Below the pieces are notes generated by a model. The model saw only the letters and a list, made by a program, of their open reading frames with translations. It made no database searches and was not told where the DNA came from. Positions 49,001 to 59,800 of a DNA stretch of 64,000 bases are shown here, piece by piece (the first letter of the stretch is position 1; every line of letters begins with the position of its first letter). The position numbers were made by a program, and so were the translations under genes. The DNA comes from Gigantopelta aegis. Its lineage: Eukaryota; Mollusca; Gastropoda; Neomphalida; Peltospiridae. Location of the stretch: contig NC_054706.1 of NCBI RefSeq assembly GCF_016097555.1, positions 80,413,228 through 80,477,227 of the forward strand, given 5' to 3'.

Positions 49001-49719
49001 AACAGCCCACTACTGGTCGCTTCGTAGCACCATGGTCGTTATGTACATACTTATATCATAACATCCCACTACTGGTCGCTTCGTAGCACCATGGTTGTTA
49101 TGTACATACCTATATTATAACAGCCCACTACAGGTCGCTTCGTAGCACCACGGTTGTTATGTACATACCTACATCATAACAGCCCACTACTGGTCACTTC
49201 GTAGCACCATGGTCGTTATGTACATACCTATATCATAACAGCCCACTACTGGTCGCTTCGTAGCACCATGGTCGTTATGTACAACCTACATCATAACAGC
49301 AGACTACTGGTCGCTTCGTAGCACCATGGTCGTTATGTACATACTTATATCATAACAGCCCACTACTGATCGTTATGTACATACCTACATCATAACAGCC
49401 CATTACTGGTCGTTTCGTAGCACCATGGTCGTTATGTACATACCTACATCATAACAGCCCACTACTGGTCACTTCGTAGCACCATGGTCGTTATCTACAT
49501 ACCTATATGATAACAGCAGACTACTGGTCGCTTCGTAGCACCATGGTCGTTATGTACATACCTACATCATAACAGCAGACTACTGGTCGCTTCGTAGCAC
49601 CATGGTCGTTATGTACATACTTATATCATAACAGCCCACTACTGGTCGTTATGTACATACCTATATTATAACAGCCTACTACAGGTCGCTTCGTAGCACC
49701 ACGGTTGTTATGTACATAC
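49001..49719. repeat. 59-bp donor-derived minisatellite, left of the LTR element
   Basis: Same units as 40028-41357. It is interrupted at 49719/49720 by the retrotransposon and continues at 56869. Confidence 0.96.
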
Positions 49720-50700
49720 TGTGACCTTCCCGATCCACAATAACCACTAACTGGATTAAAAACTTTAATAGACCGCAGAAGTCACGTGTACCAAGATTGA
49801 TAAATCCGAATTATCCAATCATGGTACTAAACAATTGCCATGTGTACAAGTTATCACATGCAATTAAATACAATTATTAGATATAGACTGTGTGATATTT
49901 AATATCACATTATTCAATGCAATAAACTAATTGCCCGATTAATAAATTGACTAAATAGCTAAAACATTGAGCACACACTTTCTTGACAAAATTACATAAC
50001 AAGTAGCAAGTGTTTAAATGTTTTTATATAAAAAATATATGTTTAAATAAATAAAGTTTTCCCACAGAATTCTGGCATTTAAGTTATTAATTAATAGTCA
50101 CCAAACGAAAATCAGTCCATCACGAAAAGTTTCAATGCACGACTGCCAAGGGCTGCTAAACAAGATGACCGGTCGCCGCTCCTTCATGCCTTGTTGACGT
50201 GGTAACTTCTGACGGTGCTGGACAGGAGATACTCTAACTTCGAGTTCTGAAGATTGTGCGTTGATTCCCAGTTTATATAGGCATCTGAAGACGTGTGCAA
50301 CAGAATGCACTCCACAAGAACATCGTGCAGAACTCATAACTTACGATGTAAATTAATTCGCCGACCAATCAAATCATTCCAAAAACGAAAAGCCACCAGA
50401 CAGGTGCTCCACGGATCACGGTCTGGCTATACGAACAGACAAAAACAAAATGTCAGCCACCTTGCCGAACACATGTCTGCTCTCCAGGTAAGTCATTATT
50501 TTATTATTTCAGCACGCCGTCGTTGTTTAAACACATGATAGGACATAATGAGATATGTCCGCCACAGTTATATTTTATTCTCTCCAGCCAGCGAAACACA
50601 TAGTCTTCCATATTTTTACTTGAATTTTCACCCGACGATAAAAACGTCCATATTACATAACCCAAAGCCAGATTTAACTTAAAACCAGATTATCATAACA
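49720..50700 (-). repeat. 3' LTR (981 bp)
   Basis: On the minus strand it begins TGTTATGATAATCTGG and ends GGGAAGGTCACA, the usual TG...CA. It differs from the other LTR at two positions that I could see (near 50409 and near 50621). Short reading frames inside are chance. Confidence 0.95.
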
Positions 50701-50715
50701 TCTCCCCCCAATTTT
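50701..50715 (-). other. Polypurine tract
   Basis: On the minus strand AAATTGGGGGGAGA directly precedes the 3' LTR. This is the plus-strand DNA primer site of LTR elements. Confidence 0.85.
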
Positions 50716-50967
50716 TCAAAAATATTGTTTTAATAAAACAATATTTTTTATTCATTATACACACTTGGGAACACATTCATATGGTCAGTATTATAAATAC
50801 CATATCATAAAATAACTATATATAATTTTTTTTTATTTTTTTTTTTACATACACATTCCTACAGTAATTCTTATCTATATACAAAACCTTACACACTATA
50901 GGAATTGCATAACACTAATCTTCTTAATGCTTATATTTTCCACTAACCTAACAATTATCTCAATTAT
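50716..50967. other. Untranslated region between pol and the polypurine tract
   Basis: About 250 AT-rich bases without a reading frame. No envelope gene. Confidence 0.7.
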
Positions 50968-53682
50968 TTATTCCATTCTAGATAAAGCATCTGCTACCAC
51001 ATTTTCCTTTCCCTTTATATGGCATATCTGAAGATCGTATTCCTGTAACTGCAAAGACCACCTTAACAATCTTTGATTTTTATTTTTCATTTTATGTAAA
51101 AACACAAGGGGATTATGATCAGTCCAAACGATAATTGATTCAATTGGGTTACACACGTAAACCTCAAAATGATCCAAGGCCAACAACAGTGATAATGTTT
51201 CCTTTTCAACAGTTGAATATTTATTTTGATGACTATTGAACTTTCTAGAAAAGTAAGCGACAGGATGAAATACTCCTTGTTCATTGCATTGTGACAAAAC
51301 TGCACCAGCTCCAATATCGCTAGCATCTACAGTCAATTGAAAAGGTTTCCTAAAATCGGGTGCCATAAGCACAGGTTTACTTTTCAATATGTTTTTCACA
51401 CTATTGAACGCATCTTGACATTCTTTGGTCCAAATGTATTTAACATTTTGTTTGAGTAAATTTGTTAAAGGGAAAGTAATTATACTGAAATTTTTACAAA
51501 ATTTCCTATAATACCCAGCCATTCCTAAAAATCTCATCAACTGTTTTCTTGTTTTAGGTACGCCGAATGCATCAATGCTTTCAACTTTGGCCTCAAGTGG
51601 CCTTACTTGCCCTTGACCAACCACATGTCCAAGAAAAACAACAGTAGCTTTAGCAAAATCACTTTTACCCAAGTTCACAGTCAACCGGGCTTTAGAAAGT
51701 CTACCAAACAGTTCCTTGATTTGACTAATATGCTGATCCCAACTATGACTATAAACAACAATATCATCAACATAAGCCTGACATTGTTCTAATCCAGAAA
51801 TGACCTGATTAATCATTCTTTGGAATGTAGCCTGAGAATTTTTCATTCCAAATGGACAAACCAGATATTCGAATAACCCATCAGCGGTTACAAACGCAGA
51901 GATTTCTCTGGCCCGTTTAGTTAATGGTATTTGCCAGTAACCTTTCAAAAGGTCAAACTTGCTAATATACTTAGCAGTTCCTAATTTATCAATGCAGTCA
52001 TCAATTCGTGGGATAGGAAACGAATCTGATTTGGTCACAGCATTAACTTTGCGAAAATCTGTACAGAACCGTACACTACCATCAGGTTTAGGAACAAGTA
52101 AACAAGGAGAACTCCAGTTACTAAAACTAGGTTGAATAATGCCGTTCTCAAGCATATAATCTATTTCTTTTCGGATAAGTTCCTGTTTTTGTGGATTAAC
52201 TCGATAAGCATGTTGCTTAATTGACTTGGAATCACCAACATCAACATCATGTTTAATAACATTTGTTCGACTAGGAACATCTGGGAAAATTTGGCTAAAT
52301 TCAGAAATGATTTGTTGAACATCACTTTGTTGTTTTTCACTTAAATGGCTGATTTTTAAATGAAGATTCAACAATATCCTCGAATTTACCAATTTCGGCT
52401 CAACTGGATTAAAATTATCATCTTTCATCTTAACATCAGAATCTATCCCTGAAAGAATTATTGTATTAGCCAAGACGTTTTCCCGATTATAATATTTTTT
52501 AAGCATATTAACATGGCAAAGCTGAGTTTTCTTTTTACGATCAGGAGTACGGATGACATAATCAACCGCACTGATTTTTTTTTCAACAATATACGGTCCT
52601 TGAAATTTTGCACTTAATGGTTGATTAACCAAAGGAAACAAAACTAACACTTCTTCCCCGGCATCGAAAGATCTATCTCTAGCTCTTTTATCAAACCATG
52701 TTTTCATTTTATCTTGACTATCGGATAACACATTTCGGGATATTTCTCTAACTGTTTGCAATTTTTCCCGCAAATCAATCGCATATTTCAACACACTAGT
52801 TTCACTTTTTACCTCCGAGTTTGTCCAAAACTCGTGTAACATTTGTAATGGACCACGAACTGAATGTCCATATAACATTTCAAAAGGAGTGAATCCCATG
52901 GATTCGTGATAAGTATCTCTAATCGCAAACATCAGCAAATGAATACCTTCATCCCAGTCTTTACCCTTTTCCAGGCAAAACTTTCGAATCATGGATTTCA
53001 AAGTTCCATGAAATCGTTCCAACGCACCTTGGGTTTCAGGATGATAAGCAGAAGAAAAATGATGTTTAATGGCCAATTCATCCATTACTTGCTGAAACAA
53101 TTTCGAAGTGAAATTGCTACCTTGATCAGTTTGAATGAATTTCGGAAATCCATATCGAGTAAAGATTTTAATCAATTCCTCAACAACTGTTTTAGCCCTA
53201 ATATTGCTCAGAGGTATGGCTTCAGGAAACCGTGTATTTTTACAAAGAACGGTCAATAAGTATTCTTTACCATGAACAGTGCGAGGTAAAGGACCAACGC
53301 AATCAACTATAACCTCACTGAAAGCTTCATTAACTGCGGGAATGGGTATCAAACTAGCTGGTTTAATACTTTGATTGGGTTTACCAACAATCTGACATGT
53401 TTTACAGGTTAAACAATACCTAACAACATCACGATGTAAATGCGGCCAATGAAATTGTTTCAAAATCCTTTGATACGTTTTACGTACCCCTGAATGACCT
53501 GCTAATGGACCATCATGAGCTAAACTCAACACAGTTTTCCGACAACTTTTAGGAACAACGATTTGATGCATCACCTGCCAATCATTATTCTGTGAATGTT
53601 TATCTCGAAACTTTCTCATTAAAACACCATTTTCGAAATAATAGCCAACTGGTTCTTCATCCAACTCGGATTTTTCTAACAC
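50968..53682 (-). CDS. Pol of the Gmr1-like element: integrase - RT - RNase H
   Basis: 904 codons counted from GTG at 53682; the frame is in fact open from about 53754, so the protein probably arises by -1 frameshift from gag. Order of domains: HHCC zinc finger (H56, H63, C93, C96), integrase core with D127 (VDCVGP), D186 (QTDQGSN) and E222 (GALERFHG), exactly D-35-E, then a GPY motif at 362-364. Next comes reverse transcriptase from about 500, with D577 (SKFDLLKGY), CPFGMKNSQATF and Y637-V-D-D. RNase H follows (LTVDASDIGAGAVLS, STVEKETLSLLLAL, VWTDHNPL), ending at VVADALSRME. All catalytic residues expected of the three enzymes are present. It copies the element's RNA and inserts the DNA. 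Confidence 0.96.
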   Translation of the reverse strand: MLEKSELDEEPVGYYFENGVLMRKFRDKHSQNNDWQVMHQIVVPKSCRKTVLSLAHDGPLAGHSGVRKTYQRILKQFHWPHLHRDVVRYCLTCKTCQIVGKPNQSIKPASLIPIPAVNEAFSEVIVDCVGPLPRTVHGKEYLLTVLCKNTRFPEAIPLSNIRAKTVVEELIKIFTRYGFPKFIQTDQGSNFTSKLFQQVMDELAIKHHFSSAYHPETQGALERFHGTLKSMIRKFCLEKGKDWDEGIHLLMFAIRDTYHESMGFTPFEMLYGHSVRGPLQMLHEFWTNSEVKSETSVLKYAIDLREKLQTVREISRNVLSDSQDKMKTWFDKRARDRSFDAGEEVLVLFPLVNQPLSAKFQGPYIVEKKISAVDYVIRTPDRKKKTQLCHVNMLKKYYNRENVLANTIILSGIDSDVKMKDDNFNPVEPKLVNSRILLNLHLKISHLSEKQQSDVQQIISEFSQIFPDVPSRTNVIKHDVDVGDSKSIKQHAYRVNPQKQELIRKEIDYMLENGIIQPSFSNWSSPCLLVPKPDGSVRFCTDFRKVNAVTKSDSFPIPRIDDCIDKLGTAKYISKFDLLKGYWQIPLTKRAREISAFVTADGLFEYLVCPFGMKNSQATFQRMINQVISGLEQCQAYVDDIVVYSHSWDQHISQIKELFGRLSKARLTVNLGKSDFAKATVVFLGHVVGQGQVRPLEAKVESIDAFGVPKTRKQLMRFLGMAGYYRKFCKNFSIITFPLTNLLKQNVKYIWTKECQDAFNSVKNILKSKPVLMAPDFRKPFQLTVDASDIGAGAVLSQCNEQGVFHPVAYFSRKFNSHQNKYSTVEKETLSLLLALDHFEVYVCNPIESIIVWTDHNPLVFLHKMKNKNQRLLRWSLQLQEYDLQICHIKGKENVVADALSRME

Positions 53683-55727
53683 TTCCTTTGAAAGGATTTG
53701 TAATTCACTATCAGCTTGTTGCTCAAGAATAAACTGATCATGGTTAAAATTAACCTATCATTGTCATCTGGTAACTGTTGCAATATTTTTTCTTCTTCTG
53801 GGTTACCTACTTCATGGTCAAAACATTTTTCCCGATCTGAACCATTTTCCAGATTTGAACCTAATTCGGGCGCAGAATCATGACCAATAAAAGTATCACC
53901 TAAATCAGAAATATCCCAATTTTTATTGGCAACCTCATTCTCAACCCTAATTTTCCTGTGCAACTCTTTGTTTTGAGACCGAGTTGTAACACATGCGGGA
54001 AAGATGTTATCAATCACATCAGATAACTTTTCTGTTTCAACATCAGTTTCAGGAATTTCAGTCATAATGGGTACAGGAATAACCCTTTCCTGAGCTACAT
54101 CATTCCCTAACAATAATGATACACCCGCAATTGGTATATGGCTAACCGCTGCTACCACAATACTGCCTTTAACCAAATCACTATCCAACTCGACAGTATG
54201 TAACGGACTAGATATAGTACCTTCAACTGTGGACAAAGTAATATACTCGCCCAAAAATGTGTTGTCCTTATCTAACAATTCTTTTTCAAGTAAGATTGTT
54301 CGTTCAGCACCAGTATCTCGCAAAATCACTATAGATTGTTTCACATCACCATCGTGTGATGTAACCACATGACCAGAAGTCAGAAATGGTTCAAACCTTG
54401 GATTTCTTTTCTTAACCCTAGTTAACGCATCTTTAATTTGACATTTTGAATTCAAAGGTTCAGACAACTGAGATACAAAATTTGTGTGCCCAGAACGATT
54501 GCCACTTCCAAGATCATATTTCAATTTCCGGCAATCACGTCTAATGTGACCCATTCTTTTACAATAAAAACACTGGAGTGATCCCGAATTTTTCTGATCT
54601 TGAGATTTACCCATATCTCGCGGTGTATTATTATTCCTAACTGAACCATCTCTACTGCTTCCACTTTGTTTGAAAGTATAACTTTGTGACTTCGGTTTAT
54701 TACTGAAATCAGGTTTACGGTTTGCTAAAACAAATTTATCAGCCATTATAGCTGCCTCAGCTAATGTACTTGGTTCAAGCACCTGTAAGTGAATTACCAC
54801 TTCTGATGGCAAACCTCTCATAAACTCTTCTATAAGAATGAGTTCTTCTAATTTCCCACAATCATTATTCACAGACTTTGAACTACACCATTTCCGAAAT
54901 AACCTTTCTTTTTCTTTGGCAAACTCTAAATAAGATTGTCCACCTGAAATCCTAAGATTTCGAAAATCTTGTTGGTACACCTCAGGCACCTTTTCATAAG
55001 CTCTTAAAATAGCAGCTTTAACTAAGTCATATGACGAAGAATCATCAACAGAAAGCGCTGCATAAGCCATTTGTGCTTTACCTTTCAAAGCAGATTGCAA
55101 CAATAAACACCAATACCGTTTTGGCCATTCAGCTCCAAGAGCTATCTTTTCAAAACAATCAAAAAATTCATCAACTTGATTTTCATTAAAAATAGGAACC
55201 ATCCTAATATATCTTTGCGGATCAAACTTGCTATAGTTATCCAACTCTCTACTTTTAATATCCCTATCGAGAGATCTTTGTGTTGTCTCCCATTCTCTAT
55301 GTTTTTCTCTATCTTCTCTCTCCAAATTTCTTTGTTCCCTCTCATACATTAATTGTTCTTCTCTATGTTTTTCTCTATCTTCTCTCTCCAAATTTCTTTG
55401 TTCCCTCTCATACATTAATTGTTCTCTCTGAAAGTCCAACTTAAGTTTCAACATAGCTAAACTATCTTCATTATCAAGTTCAACACTACCAATTTCCCTA
55501 CCAGTATACACCTTTGAATCTAACTGAATTTTACGTTCTGCCATATTTCTTAAGAAATCTATCACCAACGATTTTATTTCAGCTTTCTTCAAACCAATGT
55601 CCAACTCTAATCCTACGTGTTCAGCAATTTCTTTCAACCGTGCTACAGTTAAATAATTTATCTCAGTTTCATCTAAACTAGATATAAAATTATCAACTAC
55701 TTGTTCTACTGACCATATGCTATCCAT
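53676..55727 (-). CDS. Gag-protease of the Gmr1-like element
   Basis: 683 codons from ATG at 55727, about 160 bases after the 5' LTR. Residues ~24-60 look like a SAP-type helix pair. 98-155 is a charged coiled coil with a 22-residue block duplicated in tandem (102-123 and 124-145). 170-335 is capsid-like, in the part of Gmr1 gag to which the vertebrate SCAN domain has been traced. The CCHC zinc knuckle is C386-C389-H394-C399 (CFYCKRMGHIRRDC). The aspartic protease active site is D471-T-G-A with a flap-like region after it. The reading frame overlaps pol by 79 bases (53754-53676) in the -1 frame. I see no canonical slippery heptamer in the overlap. Confidence 0.93.
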   Translation of the reverse strand: MDSIWSVEQVVDNFISSLDETEINYLTVARLKEIAEHVGLELDIGLKKAEIKSLVIDFLRNMAERKIQLDSKVYTGREIGSVELDNEDSLAMLKLKLDFQREQLMYEREQRNLEREDREKHREEQLMYEREQRNLEREDREKHREWETTQRSLDRDIKSRELDNYSKFDPQRYIRMVPIFNENQVDEFFDCFEKIALGAEWPKRYWCLLLQSALKGKAQMAYAALSVDDSSSYDLVKAAILRAYEKVPEVYQQDFRNLRISGGQSYLEFAKEKERLFRKWCSSKSVNNDCGKLEELILIEEFMRGLPSEVVIHLQVLEPSTLAEAAIMADKFVLANRKPDFSNKPKSQSYTFKQSGSSRDGSVRNNNTPRDMGKSQDQKNSGSLQCFYCKRMGHIRRDCRKLKYDLGSGNRSGHTNFVSQLSEPLNSKCQIKDALTRVKKRNPRFEPFLTSGHVVTSHDGDVKQSIVILRDTGAERTILLEKELLDKDNTFLGEYITLSTVEGTISSPLHTVELDSDLVKGSIVVAAVSHIPIAGVSLLLGNDVAQERVIPVPIMTEIPETDVETEKLSDVIDNIFPACVTTRSQNKELHRKIRVENEVANKNWDISDLGDTFIGHDSAPELGSNLENGSDREKCFDHEVGNPEEEKILQQLPDDNDRLILTMISLFLSNKLIVNYKSFQRKC

Positions 55728-55867
55728 GTGAACTTGATTATGTAATTGTCAAAACGTGTGCTCAAAATAAAACTCTAACTAGTCAACTATTATCCTCTAT
55801 TCTAATAATCAAAATAGATCAATTTGTAATCTCCTAATACCATCCAATGATATATATTACAAGAAAG

Positions 55868-55885
55868 ATCCCGGACGAGCCCCCA
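55868..55885 (-). other. Primer-binding site, tRNA-Pro type
   Basis: On the minus strand TGGGGGCTCGTCCGGGAT lies two bases after the 5' LTR. This 18-mer is the known tRNA-Pro primer-binding sequence, the same type used by gammaretroviruses. Confidence 0.9.
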
Positions 55886-55887
55886 TT

Positions 55888-56868
55888 TGTGACCTTCCCG
55901 ATCCACAATAACCACTAACTGGATTAAAAACTTTAATAGACCGCAGAAGTCACGTGTACCAAGATTGATAAATCCGAATTATCCAATCATGGTACTAAAC
56001 AATTGCCATGTGTACAAGTTATCACATGCAATTAAATACAATTATTAGATATAGACTGTGTGATATTTAATATCACATTATTCAATGCAATAAACTAATT
56101 GCCCGATTAATAAATTGACTAAATAGCTAAAACATTGAGCACACACTTTCTTGACAAAATTACATAACAAGTAGCAAGTGTTTAAATGTTTTTATATAAA
56201 AAATATATGTTTAAATAAATAAAGTTTTCCCACAGAATTCTGGCATTTAAGTTATTAATTAATAGTCACCAAACGAAAATCAGTCCATCACGAAAAGTTT
56301 CAATGCACGACTGCCAAGGGCTGCTAAACAAGATGACCGGTCGCCGCTCCTTCATGCCTTGTTGACGTGGTAACTTCTGACGGTGCTGGACAGGAGATAC
56401 TCTAACTTCGAGTTCTGAAGATTGTGCGTTGATTCCCAGTTTATATAGGCATCTGAAGACGTGTGCAACAGAATGCACTCCACAAGAACATCGTGCAGAA
56501 CTCATAACTTACGATGTAAATTAATTCGCCGACCAATCAAATCATTCCAAAAACGAAAAGCCACCAGACAGGTGCTCCACGGATCACGATCTGGCTATAC
56601 GAACAGACAAAAACAAAATGTCAGCCACCTTGCCGAACACATGTCTGCTCTCCAGGTAAGTCATTATTTTATTATTTCAGCACGCCGTCGTTGTTTAAAC
56701 ACATGATAGGACATAATGAGATATGTCCGCCACAGTTATATTTTATTCTCTCCAGCCAGCGAAACACATAGTCTTCCATATTTTTACTTCAATTTTCACC
56801 CGACGATAAAAACGTCCATATTACATAACCCAAAGCCAGATTTAACTTAAAACCAGATTATCATAACA
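55888..56868 (-). repeat. 5' LTR (981 bp)
   Basis: Same length and ends as the LTR at 49720. It would hold the promoter and RNA start; no TATA box was assigned with confidence. Confidence 0.95.
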
Positions 56869-59800
56869 ATACTTATATCATAACAGCCCACTACTGGTCG
56901 CTTCGTAGCACCACGGTCGTTATGTACATACTTATATCATAACAGCCCACTACTGGTCGCTTCGTAGCACCATGGTTGTTATGTACATACCTATATCATA
57001 ACAGCCCATTACTGGTCGTTATGTACATACCTATATCATAACAGCCCACTACAGGTCGCTTCGTAGCACCACGGTCGTTATGTACATACCTATATCATAA
57101 CAGCCCACTACTGGTCGCTTCGTAGCACCACGGTCGTTATGTACATACCTACATCATAACAGCCCACTACTGGTCGCTTCGTAGCACCACGGTCGTTATG
57201 TACATACCTATATCATAACAGCCCACTACTGGTCGCTTCGTAGCACCATGGTCGTTATGTACATACCTACATCATAACAGCAGACTACTGGTCGCTTCGT
57301 AGCACCATGGTCGTTATGTACATAATTATATCATAACAGCCCACTACTGATCGTTATGTACATACCTACATCATAACAGCCCACTACTGGTTGCCTCGTA
57401 GCACCATGGTCGTTATGTACATACCTATATCATAACAGCCCACTACAGGTCGCTTCGTAGCACCACGGTCGTTATGTACATACCTATATCATAACAGCCC
57501 ACTACTGGTCGCTTCGTAGCACCACGGTCGTTATGTACATACCTACATCATAACAGCCCACTACTGGTCGCTTCGTAGCACCACGGTCGTTATGTACATA
57601 CCTATATCATAACAGCCCACTACTGGTCGCTTCGTAGCACCATGGTCGTTATGTACAAAATTATATCATAACAGCCCACTACTGATCGTTATGTACATAC
57701 CTACATCATAACAGCCCACTACTGGTCGCCTCGTAGCACCATGGTCGTTATGTACATACATATATCATAACAGCCCATTACTGGTCGCTTCGTAGCACCA
57801 TGGTCGTTATGTACATACCTACATCATAACAGCCCACTACTGGTCGCTTCGTAGCACCACGGTCGTTATGTACATACCTATATCATAACATCCCACTACT
57901 GGTCGCTTCGTAGCACCATGGTTGTTATGTACATACCTATATCATAACAGCCCACTACTGGTCGTTATGTACATACCTATATTATAACAGCCCACTACAG
58001 GTCGCTTCGTTGCACCACGGTTGTTATGTACATACCTACATCATAACAGCCCACTACTGGTCACTTCGTAGCACCATTGTCGTTATGTACATACCTATAT
58101 GATAACAGCCCACTACTGGTCGCTTCGTAGCACCATGGTCGTTATGTACATAATTATATCATAACAGCCCACTACTGATCGTTATGTACATACCTACATC
58201 ATAACAGCCCACTACTGGTCGCCTCGTAGCACCATGGTCGTTATGTACATACATATATCATAACAGCCCATTACTGGTCGCTTCGTAGCACCATGGTCGT
58301 TATGTACATACCTACATCATAACAGCCCACTACTGGTCGCTTCGTAGCACCACGGTCGTTATGTACATACCTATATCATAACATCCCACTACTGGTCGCT
58401 TCGTATCACCATGGTTGTTATGTACATACCTATATCATAACAGCCCACTACTGGTCGTTATGTACATACCTATATTATAACAGCCCACTACAGGTCGCTT
58501 CGTTGCACCACGGTTGTTATGTACATACCTACATCATAACAGCCCACTACTGGTCACTTCGTAGCACCATTGTCGTTATGTACATACCTATATGATAACA
58601 GCCCACTACTGGTCGCTTCGTAGCACCATGGTCGTTATGTACATACCTACATCATAACAGCCCACTACTGGTCGCCTCGTAGCACCATGGTCGTTATGTA
58701 CATACATATATCATAACAGCCCATTACTGGTCGCTTCGTAGCACCATGGTCGTTATGTACATACCTACATCATAACAGCCCACTACTGGTCGCTTCGTAG
58801 CACCACGGTCGTTATGTACATACCTATATCATAACAGCCCACTACTGGTCGCTTCGTAGCACCACGGTCGTTATGTACATACTTATATCATAACAGCCCA
58901 CTACTGGTCGTTATGTACATACCTATATTATAACAGCCTACTACAGGTCGCTTCGTAGCACCACGGTTGTTATGTACATACCTACATCATAACAGCCCAC
59001 TACTGGTCACTTCGTAGCACCATGGTCGTTATGTACATACCTATATGATAACAGCCCACTACTGGTCGCTTCGTAGCACCATGGTCGTTATGTACATACC
59101 TACATCATAACAGCAGACTACTGGTCGCTTCGTAGCACCATGGTCGTTATGTACATACTTATATCATAACAGCCCACTACTGATCGTTATGTACATACCT
59201 ACATCATAACAGCCCACTACTGGTCGCCTCGTAGCACCATGGTCGTTATGTACATACATATATCATAACAGCCCATTACTGGTCGCTTCGTAGCACCATG
59301 GTCGTTATGTACATACCTACATCATAACAGCCCACTACTGGTCGCTTCGTAGCACCACGGTCGTTATGTACATACCTATATCATAACAGCCCACTACTGG
59401 TCGCTTCGTAGCACCACGGTCGTTATGTACATACCTACATCATAACAGCCCACTACTGATCACTTCGTAGCACCATGGTCGTTATGTACATACCTACATC
59501 ATAACAGCAGACTACTGGTCACTTCGTAGCACCATGGTCGTTATGTACATACCTATATGATAACAGCCACTACTGGTCGCATCGTAGCACCATGGTCGTT
59601 ATGTACATACCTATATGATAACAGCCACTACTGGTCGCCTCGTAGCACCATGGTCGTTATGTACATACCTATATCATAACAGCAGACTACTGGTCACTTC
59701 GTAGCACCATGGTCGTTATGTACATACCTACATCATAACAGCAGACTACTGGTCACTTCGTAGCACCATGGTCGTTATGTACATACCTACATCATAACAG

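Larger units (their letters stand above)
49720..56868 (-). mobile_element. Gmr1-clade Ty3/gypsy LTR retrotransposon, apparently complete
   Basis: A 7149-bp element on the minus strand: 5' LTR 56868-55888, tRNA-Pro primer-binding site, gag with zinc knuckle and protease, pol with integrase first and RT-RNase H last, polypurine tract, 3' LTR 50700-49720. The integrase-before-RT order is found in the Gmr1 clade (first described from cod) and not in ordinary gypsy elements. ATAC is duplicated on both sides (49716-49719 and 56869-56872), and both flanks are units of the same 59-bp array. There is no env-like frame. Both main frames are uninterrupted, so the copy may be active or very recently so. 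Confidence 0.93.

Noticed and set aside
46752..49010. Very long Ser/Thr/Pro/His-rich frames of hundreds of residues on the minus strand
   Set aside because: They exist because the 39-bp unit is a multiple of three and lacks stops; the frame jumps with each irregular unit, and one frame even runs through the N gap.
50098..50538. Short frames repeated in both LTRs (also at 56266-56706)
   Set aside because: They sit inside the LTR regulatory sequence and are identical only because the LTRs are.
49720..56868. Endogenous retrovirus
   Set aside because: The primer site resembles that of gammaretroviruses, but the domain order, gag type and absence of an env frame make it a Gmr1-type gypsy retrotransposon.
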